Below are positions 30,953 through 41,557 of a stretch of 64,000 nucleotides of DNA, one piece after another. Each line of letters starts with the position of its first letter. The stretch's first letter is position 1. Source of the DNA: Hyperoodon ampullatus (lineage: Eukaryota; Chordata; Mammalia; Artiodactyla; Ziphiidae); NCBI GenBank assembly GCA_949752795.1, contig CATKHW010000008.1, forward strand, positions 2,728,001 to 2,792,000, in the 5' to 3' direction. The notes beneath the pieces are model-generated. The model did not search any database and was not told the DNA's origin. It saw only the letters and a list, made by a program, of their open reading frames with translations. The position numbers were made by a program, and so were the translations under genes.

Positions 30953-31041
30953 TCTGTCTTTATTTTCTGGTTTTTACAGATTTTTGGATGTCCCTTTTGA
31001 ATGGTGGGAAGTGACAATTCATTGTAGTGTGGATTTGCATT
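30953..31041 (-). mobile_element. LINE-1 ORF2-end fragment at the left array edge
   Basis: Minus-strand L1 sequence from the last part of ORF2. CAGATTTTTGGATG, GGTGGGAAGTGAC and CATTGTAGTGTGGATTTGCAT align by eye with the familiar L1 stretch usually read as 'gatttgcat', 'attgtagt' and 'gtgaggtgatac'. No open frame remains. Confidence 0.75.
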
Positions 31042-31055
31042 GTGGGCTTGCTTGA
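30953..31055 (+). repeat. Left partial 1.74-kb unit (last about 100 bp of a unit)
   Basis: After the minisatellite the sequence resumes inside a unit at a point equal to about 37908 in the unit starting at 36273. It contains TTTTCTGGTTTTTACAG, the L1-like GGTGGGAAGTGAC and GATTTGCATTGTGGGC. Compared with internal units it keeps CATTGTAGTGTGG, where the others have CTTTGTAGTGCAG. The left-edge version is nearer the usual L1 sequence. Confidence 0.85.
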
Positions 31056-31127
31056 TTGGCCAAAAAGGGCGTATGCATTTTCTCCTGAATATATTCAGCA
31101 GAAAATGCATACGCCCTATTTGGCCAA
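31056..31127. repeat. Palindrome of satellite unit 1
   Basis: An inverted repeat with arms of about 36 bases and no spacer, from TTGGCC to GGCCAA, centred between 31091 and 31092 on GAATATATTC. Both arms carry the ATGCAT form at the inner CpG position. The few mismatches include CAGCAG against CTCCTG. Confidence 0.92.
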
Positions 31128-31897
31128 GTGCATCATGGTCGAAGTTGTGCCCCTCTTCCTGTGCTTTAAATGTGATTCCAATGTACCTCTTGAAATCTGT
31201 TTCCTGCTATTCTGGCTCGCTTTCAAGTCTGCCTCCTTGCCTTCCCTCAACCGATTTTGGACGATAGTTGTCCTTTATTACTCTGCCAGTTTGTGAATTG
31301 CTGTGACCCTGAGCTCCATTTTTCAACTCGTTTTTTGTGAGCTGAACGCAAGCTCAAAATGTTGGTTCAGGACCTATACTGGTCCCCGGAGGGTGGCTGA
31401 GACTTTGGTTAATTCTTCTTCCTGACAGGAATTAGAGTGAAATCTGCGCGTCCAAATGGCTAACAGCTATCTTTCATTGGTTCTCCCTCTTCCCTTTCAT
31501 CCTCTGCCAAATTGGCAACCTGTGCGAACCAGGAGTTTAAAGGAGCTGTCTCTCCAAGTTGGGAGATTGATAGTAAAGCAGTTGGAAAGTCAAACCGGAG
31601 CACCAGGAGAGGGACTATTAGTTGAGTTTTAGAAATATTGCGTATTCACAGTGTGTCCATTCTCTAGGTTTCCTGTACATGTTATAGCTGTAGTAATATT
31701 CCCTTCAACCTGGAGAGTTGTGACCATTGGAATGTGTGCCACACATAATTGCTTTAAATGGTCTGCATATGCTCACCGAATCTCACCAATCCTCTCAGTC
31801 CCACGTGTCCAGCCTTATGCCACATCCAGCTGTCATTGTAGATAGGGTCTTTCCAGGTTTCATCAGAGACAATGAAGGAATTGTAAAGAATTTCCCT

Positions 31898-32779
31898 GTT
31901 TTTTTTTGTTTTGTTTTTGAAATTCCTTTTTATACTGGGATTGAGCTTATTCTCACTGCCATGTTTATGCCAGGCTAGACACACTTGATTCCCTTAAGGA
32001 CACATATCAATAAATAGTTTTTAAGATTCTAACTAGTCAGATATATTCCTCTGCGGGAAATATGGGGTTTTGAGTCCCTTTCACTGAGGAAAGTGTAGGT
32101 CTTGTCTATTCCGTAGTTGGTTTTTGGAACGTTACCTGTACTAATATCAAACTCTGGTTTTATGCATCACCCCACCTCTCATTCCCCCTTAAGCAGGCAT
32201 AAGAGTGTTTTCTAAATGTGAGACTCTGTTCTCTTTCCTAACTCAGTTCATGTGTAGCCATGTTTACAGGAACTTCATAACTGATATCTTATGATAAGTT
32301 TCTTTTTCTCTGTGACTTATTTCACTTAGAATCATCGTACCTGAATCCACTCATTTTGCTGCTACTGGCCTTATGACATTGATTTCATGGCTGAGGGATA
32401 TTCCATCTTACATAAGAAACAAAATTTCTTGAACCGTTTTTGTCTTTCCTGGGATATTTAAGGGGTACCCAATTTGAGCTTCTTGTAAGCCGTGCAGCCC
32501 TAAATTTTGGGGTGGCTCTGTCTTATTGATTTTCAGTTTTCCCAAGGTATATTCCCTAGACTGGAAGTGCCCTTGGCTCTGTAGCTCTGTTTTTTACTTC
32601 TTTGAGGGAACACATTGCACTCCTCCATAGAGGCAGTTGGCAATTTACATCCTGCCCATCAGCATAAATAGGCTCCCTGTTCTCCTGGGCCTGTCTTGCC
32701 TATCTGGATTTTACACATTTTGCGGATGTCCCTTTTGACCGGTGGGAAGTGATAGTTCTTTGTAGTGCAGATTTGCATT
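31898..32779 (-). mobile_element. LINE-1 3' end, 5'-truncated, in satellite unit 1
   Basis: Read on the minus strand it runs from the end of ORF2 to a poly(A)-like tail. Landmarks on the + strand are the T-run at 31898, CTGTGACTTATTTCACTTAG near 32310 (L1 'ctaagtgaaataagtca'), ATGGCTGAGGGATATTCCAT near 32388 (L1 'atggaatattactcagccat'), GGCAATTTACAT near 32640, GACCGGTGGGAAGTGATA near 32738 and GATTTGCAT near 32770. The order and spacing match an L1 3' end. The 3' UTR, with CTTATGCCTGCTTAAGGGGGAA on the minus strand, resembles the cetartiodactyl type. Many substitutions and indels break the reading frame. Confidence 0.85.
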
Positions 32780-32793
32780 GACCGCTTGCTTGC

Positions 32794-32866
32794 TTGGCCA
32801 AAATGTGTGTATGCGTTTTCTCCTGGATATATTCAGGAGAAAACGCGTACACCCATTTTTGGCCAA
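32794..32866. repeat. Palindrome of satellite unit 2
   Basis: From TTGGCC to GGCCAA around a GGATATATTC centre. Both arms have the outer CpG changed in the matching way (GTGTA on the left, TACAC on the right). Confidence 0.9.
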
Positions 32867-33638
32867 GTGCATCATTGTCGAAATTGTGCCCCTCTTCCTG
32901 TGCTTTGAAGGCAATTCCAATGTACCTCTTGAAATCTGTTTCCTGCTATTCTGGCTCGCATTCAAGTCCACCTCATTGCCTTCCCTCAACACAAATTTGG
33001 ACGATTGTTGTCCTTTATTACTCTGCCAGTTTGTGAATTGCTGGGCCACTGAGCTCCATTTTTCAACTCGTTTTTTGTGAGCTGACCGCAAGTCCAAAAT
33101 TTTGGTTCAGGATCTATACTGGTTCCCAGCGGGTGGCTTTGACTTTGGTTAATTCTTCTTCCTGACAGAAATTAGAGTGACATGTGCCTGTCCAAATGCC
33201 TACCAGCTTCTCTCTCATTGGTTCTCCCTCTTCCCTTTCATCCTCTGCCAAATTGGCAATGTGTGCGAAACAGGAGTTTAAAGGGGCTGTCTCTCCAAGT
33301 TGGGACATTGATAGTAAAGCAGTTGGAAAGTCAAACCGGAGCACCAGGAGAGGGACTATTATTTGAGATTTACAAACCTTTCGTATTCACAGTGTGTCCA
33401 TTCTCTATGTTTCCCGTACATGTTATAGCTGTAGTAATATTCCCTTCAACATGGAAAGTTGGGTCCCTTGGAATGTGTGCCACACATTATTGCTTGAAAT
33501 GGTCTTCATTTGCTCACAGAATCTCATGAATCCTCTCAGTCCCAAGTGTCCAGCCTTATGCCACATACAGCTGTCGTTGTAGATAGGGTCATTTCAGGTT
33601 TCAACAGAGCCCCTGTAGGAATTGTAAAGAATTTCGCT

Positions 33639-34520
33639 GTTTTTATTTTGTTTTTGAAATTCCTTTTTAAAGTGGGTTTTAGCTGATTCTCACTGCCGTG
33701 TTTATGCCAGTCTAGACACAATTGATTCCCTTACAGAGACATATCAATACATAGTTTTTAAGATTCTTACTATTCAGATATATTCCTCTGCAGGAAATAT
33801 GGTGTTTTGAGTTCCTTTCACTGAGGAAAGTGTAGGTCTTCTCTATTCCGTAGTTGGTTTTTGGAAAGGAACTTGTACTAATATCAAACTGTGCTTTTAT
33901 GCATCACCCCACCTTTCCTTCACCCTTAAGGAGGCACAAGAGTGTTTTCTAAATGTGAGACTCTGTTCTCTTTCCTAACTCAGTTCATGTGTATCCAGCC
34001 ATGTTTACAGGACCTTCATAAGTGATATCTTATGTTAAGTTTCTTTTTCTCTGTGACGTATTTCACTTAGAATCATCGTACCTGAATCCAATTATTTTGC
34101 TGCTACTGGCCTTATGACATTGATTTCATGGCTGAGGGATAATCCATCGTACGTAAGTAACACAATTTCTTGAACCATTTTTGTCTTTCCTGGGATATTT
34201 TAGGTGGACCCAAGTTGAGGTTCTTGTAAGCAGTGCAGCCCTAAATTTTGGGGTGGCTCTGTCTTATTGATTTTCAGTTTTCCCAAGGAATATTCCCTAG
34301 ACTGGAAGTGCCCTTGGCTCTGTACCTCTGTTGCTTACTTGTTTTAAGGAACACAATGCACTCCTCCAGAGAGGCAGTTGGCAATTTACATCCTGCCCTT
34401 CAGCATAAGTTGGCTCCCTCTTCTCCAGGGCCTGTCTTGCCTTTCTGGTTTTTTACACATTTGGCGGATGTCCCTTTTGACCGGTGGGAATTGATACTTC
34501 TTTGTAGTGCAGATTTGCAT
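33639..34520 (-). mobile_element. LINE-1 3' end fragment in unit 2
   Basis: Same limits relative to the unit as in unit 1. Subtype variants are GTGACGTATTTCACTTAG, GGGATAATCCATCG and TTTTAGGTGGACCC. Its T-run is broken by an A (TTTTTATTTTG). Confidence 0.83.
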
Positions 34521-34533
34521 TGCCCTTTCTTGC

Positions 34534-34605
34534 TTGGCCACAAAGGGCGTATGCGGTTTCTCCTGAATATATTCAGGAGAAAATGCATACACCCTTTTTG
34601 GCCAA
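34534..34605. repeat. Palindrome of satellite unit 3
   Basis: Centre CCTGAATATATTCAGG. The left arm keeps GCGTATGCGG while the right arm has TGCATACACC, so the arms differ at both CpG positions. Confidence 0.9.
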
Positions 34606-35375
34606 GTGCATCATTGTGGAATTTGTGCCCCTCTTCCTGTGCTTTAAAGGTATTCCAATGAAACTGTTGAAATCTGTTTCCTGCTATTCTTGCTCGCTTT
34701 CAAGTCCATCTTGCTGCATTCCCTCAACAGATTTTTGGAAGTTAGTTGTCCTTTATTACTCTGCCAGTTTGTGAATTGCTGTGCCCCTGAGCACCATTTT
34801 TCAACTCGATTTTTGTGAGCTGATGGCAGGTCCATAATTTTGGTTCAGCACCTATACTGGTTCCCGGTAGGTGGCTGAGATTTTGGTTAATAGTTCTTCC
34901 TGCCGGGAAATTAGAGTGACATGTGCCCGTCTAAATGCATAACAGCTACTCTCTCATTAATGTTCCCTCTTCCCTTTCATCCTCTGCCAATTTGGCAACC
35001 TGTGCGAACCAGGAGATTAAAGGGGCTGTCTCTCCCAGTTGGGAGATTGATAGTACAGAAGTTGGAAAGTCAAACCGCAGCACCAGGAGAGGGACTATTA
35101 GTTGAGTTTTAGAAACCTTTCGTATTCACAGTGTGTCCATTCTCTAGGTTTCCCGTACATGTTATAGCTGTAGTAATATTCCCTTCAACCTGGAGAGTTG
35201 GGACCCTTGGAATGTGTGCCACGCGTTATTGCTTTAAATTGTCTGCATTTGCTCACCCAATCTCACCAATCTTCTCAGTCCCAAGTGTCCAGCCTTATGC
35301 CACATCCAGCTGTCCTTGTAGATAGGGTCATTCCAGTTTTCATCAGAGCCCCTGTAGGAATTGTAAAGAATTTCC
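34606..35375. other. Unrecognised about 770-bp segment of the 1.74-kb unit (reference copy)
   Basis: This lies between the palindrome and the T-run of the L1 fragment. Other copies are at 1-742 (partial), 31128-31897, 32867-33638, 36345-37117, 38084-38854, 39821-40592, 41558-42328 and 43293-44067. I do not recognise the family. It has normal mammalian base composition, several CpGs, and no internal tandem structure. On the minus strand it reads as patches of ordinary-looking protein sequence: a glutamate-rich LAEDEREEG stretch, and further on a lysine/arginine- and serine-rich stretch with KHRKRGT. Frames run up to 92-128 codons but shift and stop at different places in each copy. It could be a decayed retrocopy or retroviral piece, or simply the original flank of the L1 insertion. 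It sits just beyond the L1 A-tail. Confidence 0.6.
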
Positions 35376-36257
35376 CTTTTTTTTTTGGTATGTTTTTGAT
35401 ATTCCTTTTTATAGTGGGTTTGAGCTGATTCTCACTGCCATGTTTATGCCAGTCTAGACACACTTGATTCCCTTACGGGGACATATCAATACATAGGTTT
35501 TAAGATTCTTACTAGTCAGATATATTCCTCTGCGGGAAATATGGAGTTTTGAGTCCCTTTCACTGAGGAAAGTGTAGGTCTTGTCTATTCCGTATCTGGT
35601 TTTTGGAACGGTACATGTACTACTATAAAATTCTGGATTTATGCATCACCCCATCTCACCTTCCCCCTTAAGCAGGCATAAGAGTGTTTTCTAAATGTGA
35701 GACACTGTTCCCTTTCCTAACTCAGTTCATGTGTAGCCATGTTTAGAGGACCTTCACAAGTGATATCTTATGATAAGTTTCTTCTTCTCTGTGACTTATT
35801 TCACTTAGAATCATCGTACCTGAATCCACTCATTTTGAAGCTACTGGCCTTATGACATTGATTTCATGGCTGAGGGGTATTCCATTGTACGTAAGTAACA
35901 CCATTTCTTGAACCATTTTTGTCTTTCCTGGGATATTTCAGGTGTACCCAAGTTGAGGTTCTTGTAAGCAGTGCAGCCCTAAATTTTGGGGTGGCTCTGT
36001 CTTATTGATTTTCAGTTTTCCCAAGGCATATTCCCTAGACTGGAAGTGCCCTTGGATCTGTAGCTCTGTTGTTTACTTGTTTTAGGGAACACAATGCAAT
36101 CCTCCAGAGAGGCAGTTGGCAATTTACATCCTTCCCATCAGCATAACTAGTCTCCCTGTTCTTCAGGGCCTTTCTTGCCTTTCTGGTTTTTACACATTTT
36201 TCGGATATCCCTTTGGACCAGTGGGAAGTGATACTTCTTTGTAGTGCAGATTTGCAT
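35376..36257 (-). mobile_element. LINE-1 3' end fragment in unit 3
   Basis: T-run at 35376-35388, L1 landmarks GTGACTTATTTCACTTAG near 35792 and GACCAGTGGGAAGTGATA near 36215, ending at GATTTGCAT. Non-coding remnant. Confidence 0.83.
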
Positions 36258-36272
36258 TGCCCGCTTGCTTGC

Positions 36273-36344
36273 TTGGCCACAAAAGGTGTATGCGGTTTCT
36301 CCAGAATATATTCAGGAGAAAATGCATACACCCTTTTTGGCCAA
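36273..36344. repeat. Palindrome of satellite unit 4
   Basis: TTGGCC to GGCCAA. The outer CpG is changed to match in both arms (GGTGTATGC and GCATACACC). The centre starts CCAGAATATATTCAGG. Confidence 0.9.
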
Positions 36345-37117
36345 GTGCATCATTGTCGAAGTTGTGCCCCTCTTCCTGTACTTTAAAGGGGATTCCAATG
36401 TACCTCTTGAAATCTGTTTCCTGCTATTCTGGCTCGCATTCAAGTCTGCATCGTTGCCTTCCCTCAACAGATTTTTGGACGATAGTTGTCCTTTATTACT
36501 CTGCCAGTTTGTGAATTGCTGTGCCCCTGAGCTCCACTTTTGAACTCGTTTTTTGTGAGCTGACGGCAGGTCCAAAACTTTGGTTCAGGAACTATACTGG
36601 TTCCCGGCATGTGGCTGATACTTTGGCTAATTCTTCTACCTGCCGGGAAATCAGAGTGACATGTGCCCGTCCAAAGGCCTAACAGCTACTCTCTCATTGG
36701 TTCTCCCTCTTCCCTTTCATCCTCTGCCAAATTGGCAACCTGTGCCAACCAGGAGGTTAAAGGGGCTGTCTCTCCAATTTGGGACATTGATAGTAAAGCA
36801 GTTGGAAAGTCAAACCGGATCACCAGGAGAGGGACTATTAGTTGAGTTTTAGAAACTTTACGTATTCACAATGTGTCCATTCTCTAGGTTTCACATACAT
36901 GTTATAACTGTAGTAATATTCCCTTCAAACTGGAGAGTTGGGACCCTTGGAGTGTGTGCCACGCATTATTGCTTTAAATGGTCTGCATTTGCTCACCGAA
37001 TCTCACCAATCCTCTCAGTCCCAAGTGTCCAGCCTTATGCCTCATCCAGCTGTCGTTGTAGATAGGGGCATTCCAGGTTTCATCAGAGCCCCTGAAGGAA
37101 TTGTATAGAATTTCCCT

Positions 37118-37996
37118 GTTTTTTTGTTTTGTTTTTCAGATTCCTTTTAATAGTGGGTTTGAGCTGATTCTCACTGCCATGTTTATGCCAGTCTAGACAC
37201 ACTTGATTCCCTTACGGGGACATATCAATACATAGGTTTTAAGATTCTTACTAGTCAGATATATTCCTCTGCGGGAAATATGGGGTTTTGAGTCCCTTTC
37301 ACTGAGGAAGGTGTAGGTCTTGTCTTTTCCGTAGTTGGTTTTTGGAATGGTACCTGTACTAATATCACACTCTGGTTTTATGCATCACCCCACCTCTCCT
37401 TCCCCCTTAAGCAGGCATAAGAGTGTTTTCTAAATGTGAGACTCTGTTCTCTTTCCTAACTCAGTTCATGTGTAGCCATGTTTACAGGACCTTCATAAGT
37501 GATATATTATGATAAGTTTCTTCTTCTCTGTGACTTATTTCACTTAGAATCATCGTACCTGAATCCAGTCATTTTGCTGCTACTGGCCTTATGACATTGA
37601 TTTCATGGCTGAGGGATATTCCAACTTATGTAAGTAACACAATTTCTTGAACCGTTTTTGTCTTTCCTGGGATATTTAAGGTGTACCCAAGTTGAGGTTC
37701 TTGTAAGCAGTGCAGCCCTAAATTTTGTGTTGGCTCTGTGTTATTGATTTTCACTTTTCCCAAGGTACATTCCCTAGACTGTAAGTGCCCTTGGCTCTGT
37801 AGCTCTGTTGTTTACTTGTTTTAGGGAACACACTGCACTCCTCCAGAGAGGCAGTTGGCAATTTACATCCTGCCCATCAGCATAACTAGGCTCCCTGTTC
37901 TCCAGGCCCTGTCTTGCCTTTCTGGTTTCTGTACATTTTGCGGATGTTCCTTTTCACCGGTTGGAAGTGATACTTCTTTGTAGTGCAGATTTGCAT
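37118..37996 (-). mobile_element. LINE-1 3' end fragment in unit 4
   Basis: Complete for this family of fragments. Its bases 37512-37907 correspond to the part missing around minisatellite array 1. Landmarks include TTTCACTTAGAATCATCG near 37537 and ATGGCTGAGGGATATTCC near 37605. Confidence 0.83.
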
Positions 37997-38011
37997 GGCC
38001 CGCTTGCTTGC

Positions 38012-38083
38012 TTGGCCAAAAAGTGCGTATGCGTTTTCTCCCGAATATACTCTGGAGAAAATTCATATGCCCTTAATGGCCAA
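38012..38083. repeat. Decayed palindrome of satellite unit 5
   Basis: Same position in the unit, but the centre is CCGAATATACTCTGG and the right arm TTCATATGCCC, so pairing is much weaker than in other units. Confidence 0.8.
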
Positions 38084-38854
38084 GTGCATCATTGTCAAAG
38101 TCATGCCCCTCTTCCTGTGCTTTAAAGGCGTTTCAAATGTACCTCTTGAAATCTGTTTCCTGCTATTCTGGCTCGCTTTCAAGTCCATCTCGTTGCCTTC
38201 CCTCAACAGATTTTTGAACAATAGTTGTCCTTTATTACACTGCCAGTTTGTGAATTGGTGTGCCCCTGAGCTCCATTTTTCAACTCGTTTTTTTATGAGC
38301 TGACCGCAAGTCCAAAATTTTGGTTCAGGACCTATACTGGTTCCCGGCGGGTGGCTGAGACTTCGGTTAATTCTTCTTCCTGATGGGAAATTAGAGTGAC
38401 ATGTGCCCGTCCAAATGCCTAACAGCTACTCTCATTGTTTCTCCCTCTTCCCTTTCATCCTCTGCCAAATTGGCAACCTTTGCGAACCAGGAGGTTAAAG
38501 TGGCTGTCTCTCAAAGTTGGGAGATTGATAGTAAAGCAGTTGGAAAATCAAACCGGAGCACCAGGAGAGGGAATATTAGTTGAGATTTAGAAACCTTTCA
38601 TATTCAAACTGTGTCCATTCTCTATGTTTCCCGTACATATTATAGCTGTAGTAATATTCCCTTCAACCTGGAGAGTTGGGACCCATGGAATGTGTGACAC
38701 GCATTATTGCTTTAAATGGTCTGCATTTGCTCACCGAATCTCACCAATCCTCTCAGTCCCAAGTGTCCAGCCTTATGCCACATCCAGCTGTCGTTGTAGA
38801 TAGGGTCATTCCAGGTTTCATCGAAGCCACTGAAGGAATTGTAAAGAATTTCCC

Positions 38855-39732
38855 TTTTTTTTTTGTTTTGTTTTTGTATCTCGTTTATAGTGGGTTTGAT
38901 CTGATTCTCACTGCCATGTTTATGCCCGTCTAGACACACATGATTCCCTTAAGGATACATATCAATACATAGGTTTTAAGATTTTACAGGTCAGATATAT
39001 TCCTCTGTGGCAAATATGGGGTTTTGAGTCCCTTTCACTGAGGAAGGTTTAGGTCTTGTCTATTCCGTAGGTGGTTTTTGGAACGGTACATGTACTAATA
39101 TCACACTCTGGTTTTATGCATCACCCCACCTCTCCTTCCCCCTTAAGCAGGCATAAGAGTGTTTTCTAAATGTGAGATTCTGTTCTCTTTCCTAACTCAG
39201 TTCATGTTAGCCATGTTTACAGTACCTTCATAAGTGATATCTTATGTTAAGTTTCTTTTTCTCTGTGACGTATTTCATTTAGAATCATCGTACCTGAATC
39301 CAATCATTTTGCTGCTAGTGGCCTTATGACATTGATTTCATGGCTGAGGGATAATCCATCGTACGTAAGTACCACAATTTCTTGAACCATTTTTGTCTTT
39401 CCTGGGATATTTTAGGTGGACCCAAGTTGAGGTTCTTGTAAGCAGTGCAGCCCTAAATTTTGGGGTGGCTCTGTCTTATTGATTTTCAATTTTCCCAAGG
39501 TATATTCCCTAGACTGGAATTGCCCTTGGCTCTGTAGCTCTGTTGTTTACTTGTTTTAGGGAACACAATGCACTCCTCCAGAGAGGCAGTTGGCAATTTA
39601 CATCCTGCACATCATCATAAGTAGGCTCCCTGTTCTCCTGGCCTTGTCTTGCCTTTCTGTTTTTTTACAAATTTTGCGGATGTCCCTTTTGACCGGTGGG
39701 ATGTGATACTTCTTTGTAGTGCAGATTTTCAT
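38855..39732 (-). mobile_element. LINE-1 3' end fragment in unit 5
   Basis: Subtype shared with unit 2 (GTGACGTATTTCATTTAG, TTTTAGGTGGACCC). It has a small deletion near 38985 (AAGATTTTACAGGTC instead of AAGATTCTTACTAGTC) and ends with GATTTTCAT. Confidence 0.83.
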
Positions 39733-39747
39733 TGCCCGCTTGCTTGC

Positions 39748-39820
39748 TTGGCCAATAAGGGCGTATGCGTTTTCTCCTGAATATATTCAGGAGAAAACGC
39801 ATACGCCCTTTTTTAGCCAA
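39748..39820. repeat. Near-perfect palindrome of satellite unit 6
   Basis: The best-paired copy. GGGCGTATGCGTTTTCTCC on the left is answered base for base on the right across CCTGAATATATTCAGG. Only the outer few bases (CCAATAAGG against CTTTTTTAGCC) differ. Confidence 0.95.
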
Positions 39821-40592
39821 GTGCATCACTGTCGAAGTTGTGCCCCTCTTCCTGTGCTTTAAAGTTGATTCCAATGTACCTCTTGAAATCTGTTTCCTGC
39901 TATTCTGGCTCGCTTTCAAGTCCGCCTCATTGCCTTCCCTCAACAGATATTTGGATGATAGTTGTCCATTATTACTCTGCCAGTTTGTGAATTGCTGTGA
40001 CCCTGAGCTCCATTTTTCAACTCGTTTTTTTGTGACCTGACAGCAAATTTAAAATTTTGGTTCAGGAACTATATTGGTTCCTGGAGGGTGGCTGAGACTT
40101 TGGTTAATTCTCCTTCCTGCCAGGAAATTAGAGTGACATGTGCCCGTCCAAATGCCTAACAGCTACTCTCTCATTGGTTCTCCCTCTTCCCTTTCATCCT
40201 CTGCCAAATTGGCAACCTGTGCGAACCAGGAGGTTTGAGGGTTTGTCTCTCCAAGTTGGGAGATTGATAGTACAGCAGTTGGAAAGTCAAATCGGAGCAC
40301 CAGGAGAGGGACTATTAGTTGAGTTTTAGAAACCTTTCGTATTCACAGCGTGTCCATTCTCTAGGTTTCCCGTACATGTTATAGCTGTAGTAATATTCCC
40401 TTCAACCGGGAGAGTTGGGACCCTTGGAATGTGTGGCACGCATTATTGCTTTAAATGGTCTGCATTTGCTCACTGAATCTCACCAATCCTCAGTCCCAAG
40501 TGTGCAGCCTTATGCCACATGCAGCTGACGTTTTAGATAGGGTCATTCGACGTTTCATCAGAGCCCCTGAAGGAATTGTAAAGAATTTCCCT

Positions 40593-41470
40593 GTTTTTTT
40601 GATTTGTATTCGAAATTCTTTTTATAGTGTGTTTGACCTGATTCTTACTGCCATGTTTATGCCAGTCTAGACACACTTGATTCCCTTACGGTGACATATC
40701 AATGCATAGCTTTTAAGATTCTTACTAGTCAGATATATTCCTCGGCGGGAAATATTTGGTTTTGAGTCCCTTTCACTGAGGAAGGTGTAGTTCTTGTCTA
40801 TTCCGTACTTGGTTTTTGGAATGGTACCTGTACTAATATCAAACTCTGGTTTTATGCATCACCCCAACTCTCCTTCCCCCTTAAGCAGGCACAAGACCCT
40901 TTTCTAAATGTGAGACTCTGTTCTCTTTCCTAACTCAGTTCTTGTGTAGCCATGTTTACAGAAACTTCATAAGTGATATCTTATAATAAGTTTCTTTTTC
41001 TCTGTGACTTATTTCACTTAGAAACATCGTACCTGAATCCACTCATTTTGCTACTACTGGCCTTATGACATTGATTTCAGGGCTGAGGGATATTCCATCG
41101 TGCATAAGTAACACAATTTCTTGAACCATTTTTCTCTTTCCTGGGATACTTAAGGTGTACCCACGTTGAGGTCCTTGTAAGCAGTGCAGCCCTAAATTCT
41201 GGGGTGGCTTTGTCTTATTGATTTTCATTTTTCCCAAGGTATATTCCCTAGACTGGAAGTGCCCTTGGCTCTGTACCTCTGTTGTTTACTTGTTTTAGGG
41301 AACACAATGCACTCTTCCAGAGAGGCAGTTGGCAAATTACATCCTGCCGATCAGGATAATTAGGCTCCCAGTTCTCCAGGGCCTGTCTTGCCTTTCAGGT
41401 TTTTATACATTTTGCGGATGTCCCCTTTGACCGGTGGGAATTGACAATTCTTTGTAGTGCAGATTTGCAT
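40593..41470 (-). mobile_element. LINE-1 3' end fragment in unit 6
   Basis: Same limits as the others. Carries GAAACATCGTACC near 41021 and ATGGCTGAGGG replaced by AGGGCTGAGGG near 41078. Non-coding remnant. Confidence 0.83.
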
Positions 41471-41485
41471 TGCCCGCTTGCTTGC

Positions 41486-41557
41486 TTGGCCAAAAGGGAC
41501 GTATGCATTTTCTCCTGAATATATTCAGGAGAAAACGCATACACACTTTTTGGCCAA
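41486..41557. repeat. Palindrome of satellite unit 7
   Basis: TTGGCC to GGCCAA with a perfect CCTGAATATATTCAGG centre. CpG positions differ between arms (GACGTATGCA against CGCATACACA). Confidence 0.9.

Larger units (their letters stand above)
31056..32793 (+). repeat. 1.74-kb satellite unit 1
   Basis: This is the first full unit after minisatellite array 1, 1738 bp. Palindrome 31056-31127, unrecognised segment 31128-31897, L1 fragment 31898-32779. Its own variants include CAGAGACAATGAAGG near 31864 in place of the usual CAGAGCCCCTGAAGG, and GAACGCAAGCTC near 31343. Confidence 0.93.
32794..34533 (+). repeat. 1.74-kb satellite unit 2
   Basis: Length 1740 bp. Palindrome 32794-32866, unrecognised segment 32867-33638, L1 fragment 33639-34520. 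It shares a set of variants with unit 5: CTTATGTTAAGTTTC, CTGTGACGTATTTCA, GGGATAATCCATCG and ATATTTTAGGTGGACCC. The longest minus-strand open frame in any copy of the unrecognised segment (128 codons, 32711-33097) is here, but it crosses the palindrome and is broken in other units. Confidence 0.93.
34534..36272 (+). repeat. 1.74-kb satellite unit 3
   Basis: Length 1739 bp. Palindrome 34534-34605, unrecognised segment 34606-35375, L1 fragment 35376-36257. With unit 4 it shares TTTCTTCTTCTCTG in the L1 part, where units 1 and 2 have TTTCTTTTTCTCTG. Confidence 0.93.
36273..38011 (+). repeat. 1.74-kb satellite unit 4 (reference for junction mapping)
   Basis: Length 1739 bp. Palindrome 36273-36344, unrecognised segment 36345-37117, L1 fragment 37118-37996. 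In this unit's coordinates the minisatellite arrays start at about 37512 and array 1 ends at about 37908. About 396 bp of L1-derived unit is therefore missing where the minisatellite sits. The first half shares rare variants with the partial unit at the window start. Confidence 0.93.
38012..39747 (+). repeat. 1.74-kb satellite unit 5
   Basis: Length 1736 bp. Palindrome 38012-38083, the most decayed of the eight. Unrecognised segment 38084-38854, L1 fragment 38855-39732 with GATTTTCATT instead of GATTTGCATT at its end. It carries the unit 2 variant set in the L1 part (CTTATGTTAAG, GTGACGTATTTCA, TTTTAGGTGGACCC). Confidence 0.93.
39748..41485 (+). repeat. 1.74-kb satellite unit 6
   Basis: Length 1738 bp. 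Its palindrome, 39748-39820, is close to perfect. Unrecognised segment 39821-40592, L1 fragment 40593-41470. Own variants include GACAGCAAATTTAAAATT near 40039 and ATAAGACCCTT-like loss of the GAGTGTT stretch near 40895. Confidence 0.93.
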
